From Nitrospirota bacterium (GTDB taxonomy: Bacteria; Nitrospirota; Nitrospiria; Nitrospirales; Nitrospiraceae): a DNA stretch of 12,375 nucleotides. The notes below the pieces were generated by a model, which was given only the letters and a program-made list of their open reading frames with translations, had not been told where the DNA came from and searched no databases. Both the position numbers and the translations under genes were made by a program. This document shows positions 12,165 to 12,375 of this stretch, in pieces. The stretch is taken from NCBI GenBank assembly GCA_016195505.1, contig JACPZN010000164.1, positions 1-12,375 of the forward strand, given 5' to 3'. Numbering within the stretch: position 1 is the stretch's first letter; every line of letters starts with the position of its first letter.

Positions 12165-12375
12165 ATGGCCACGAAGAAAAAAGAGACGACGAAAGCGAAG
12201 GAACCGGCAATGACGGCAGCCACATCGGCGAGCGGCGGTTCGGCGGAGGATTTCGAAAAGCTCGGGGTCTTCTATCTCGGCCGGCCCTACGATCTGGCAA
12301 CCAAGCAGGCGAAGCCTGGGTGGCTGCTCTACGACTCAAAAGATCTCGTGACACACGCAGTCTGCGTCGGCATGA
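12165..12375 (+). CDS. N-terminal fragment of a probable HerA/DUF87-type ATPase
   Basis: Seventy codons are visible before the window ends. The N-terminus is Lys/Thr/Ala-rich and probably flexible (residues 2-27). It is followed by FEKLGVFYLGRPYDL and then LLYDSKDLVTHAVCVGM at the window edge. That last block resembles the sequence just before the Walker A loop (MTGSGKT) in a family of large HerA/VirB4-like or DUF87 ATP-binding proteins, so the ATP site would be just outside the window. The Walker A loop itself is not seen, so the call is from family resemblance only. It is in tight linkage with the preceding DMT gene. Confidence 0.55.
   Translation, partial: MATKKKETTKAKEPAMTAATSASGGSAEDFEKLGVFYLGRPYDLATKQAKPGWLLYDSKDLVTHAVCVGM

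Overview
The window is a gene-dense bacterial chromosome segment of moderately high GC with no RNA genes, CRISPR array or transposase gene. Its gene content points to a Gram-negative, respiring, probably Nitrospira-like (Nitrospirota) organism. The clues are a LolA-type lipoprotein carrier, a quinone methyltransferase of the UbiE/MenG family, radical SAM enzymes, and PCP_red (protochlorophyllide-reductase C-terminal-like) domains fused to universal stress and radical SAM proteins. The taxonomic guess is an inference from remembered gene content.

Layout. 1-213: 3' end of a lolA-like gene (+). 317-1078: a 2-oxoglutarate/Fe(II) oxygenase-like gene (+), convergent with a single-domain response regulator (-, 1116-1547). 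1548-2025: about 480 bases without a convincing gene. 2026-8908: five genes, all on the minus strand. In transcription order these are ubiE/menG (8908-8132), a B12-binding radical SAM protein (8042-6405), a two-domain universal stress protein fused to three PCP_red repeats and a rubredoxin-like zinc/iron ribbon (6180-4117), a radical SAM/SPASM protein with its own PCP_red tail (4034-2649), and a CopD/HemJ-like four-helix membrane protein (2535-2026). 8978-11572: uvrA (+), divergent from ubiE, with a near-perfect extended -10 promoter so close to the ATG that the mRNA should be almost leaderless. 11832-12375: a small DMT/DUF486 membrane protein followed, 3 bases later, by the truncated start of a probable HerA/DUF87-type ATPase.

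How the genes may work together. The usp-PCP_red, radical SAM-PCP_red and HemJ-like genes lie in a row. The radical SAM protein resembles NirJ/AhbD heme-pathway enzymes and the membrane protein resembles HemJ, so a tetrapyrrole or redox-cofactor role is a reasonable but unproven hypothesis. UvrA is the damage-recognition ATPase of nucleotide excision repair. This copy keeps both ATPase halves, the UvrB-binding domain and all three zinc modules, but the usual insertion domain of about 100 residues is replaced by about 22 residues.

The most striking non-coding pattern is a family of degenerate 7-bp tandem repeats (core TGA or its complement TCA every 7 bases) in almost every intergenic gap, often as two facing arrays that end at or within a few bases of a stop codon. 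Because 7 = 1 mod 3, three TGA-bearing units put a stop in all three frames. The same family has entered two coding sequences, uvrA and the end of the B12-radical SAM gene, in orientations that stay open. A second, different element, a 194-bp inverted repeat with two internal arms, overlaps the uvrA stop codon.
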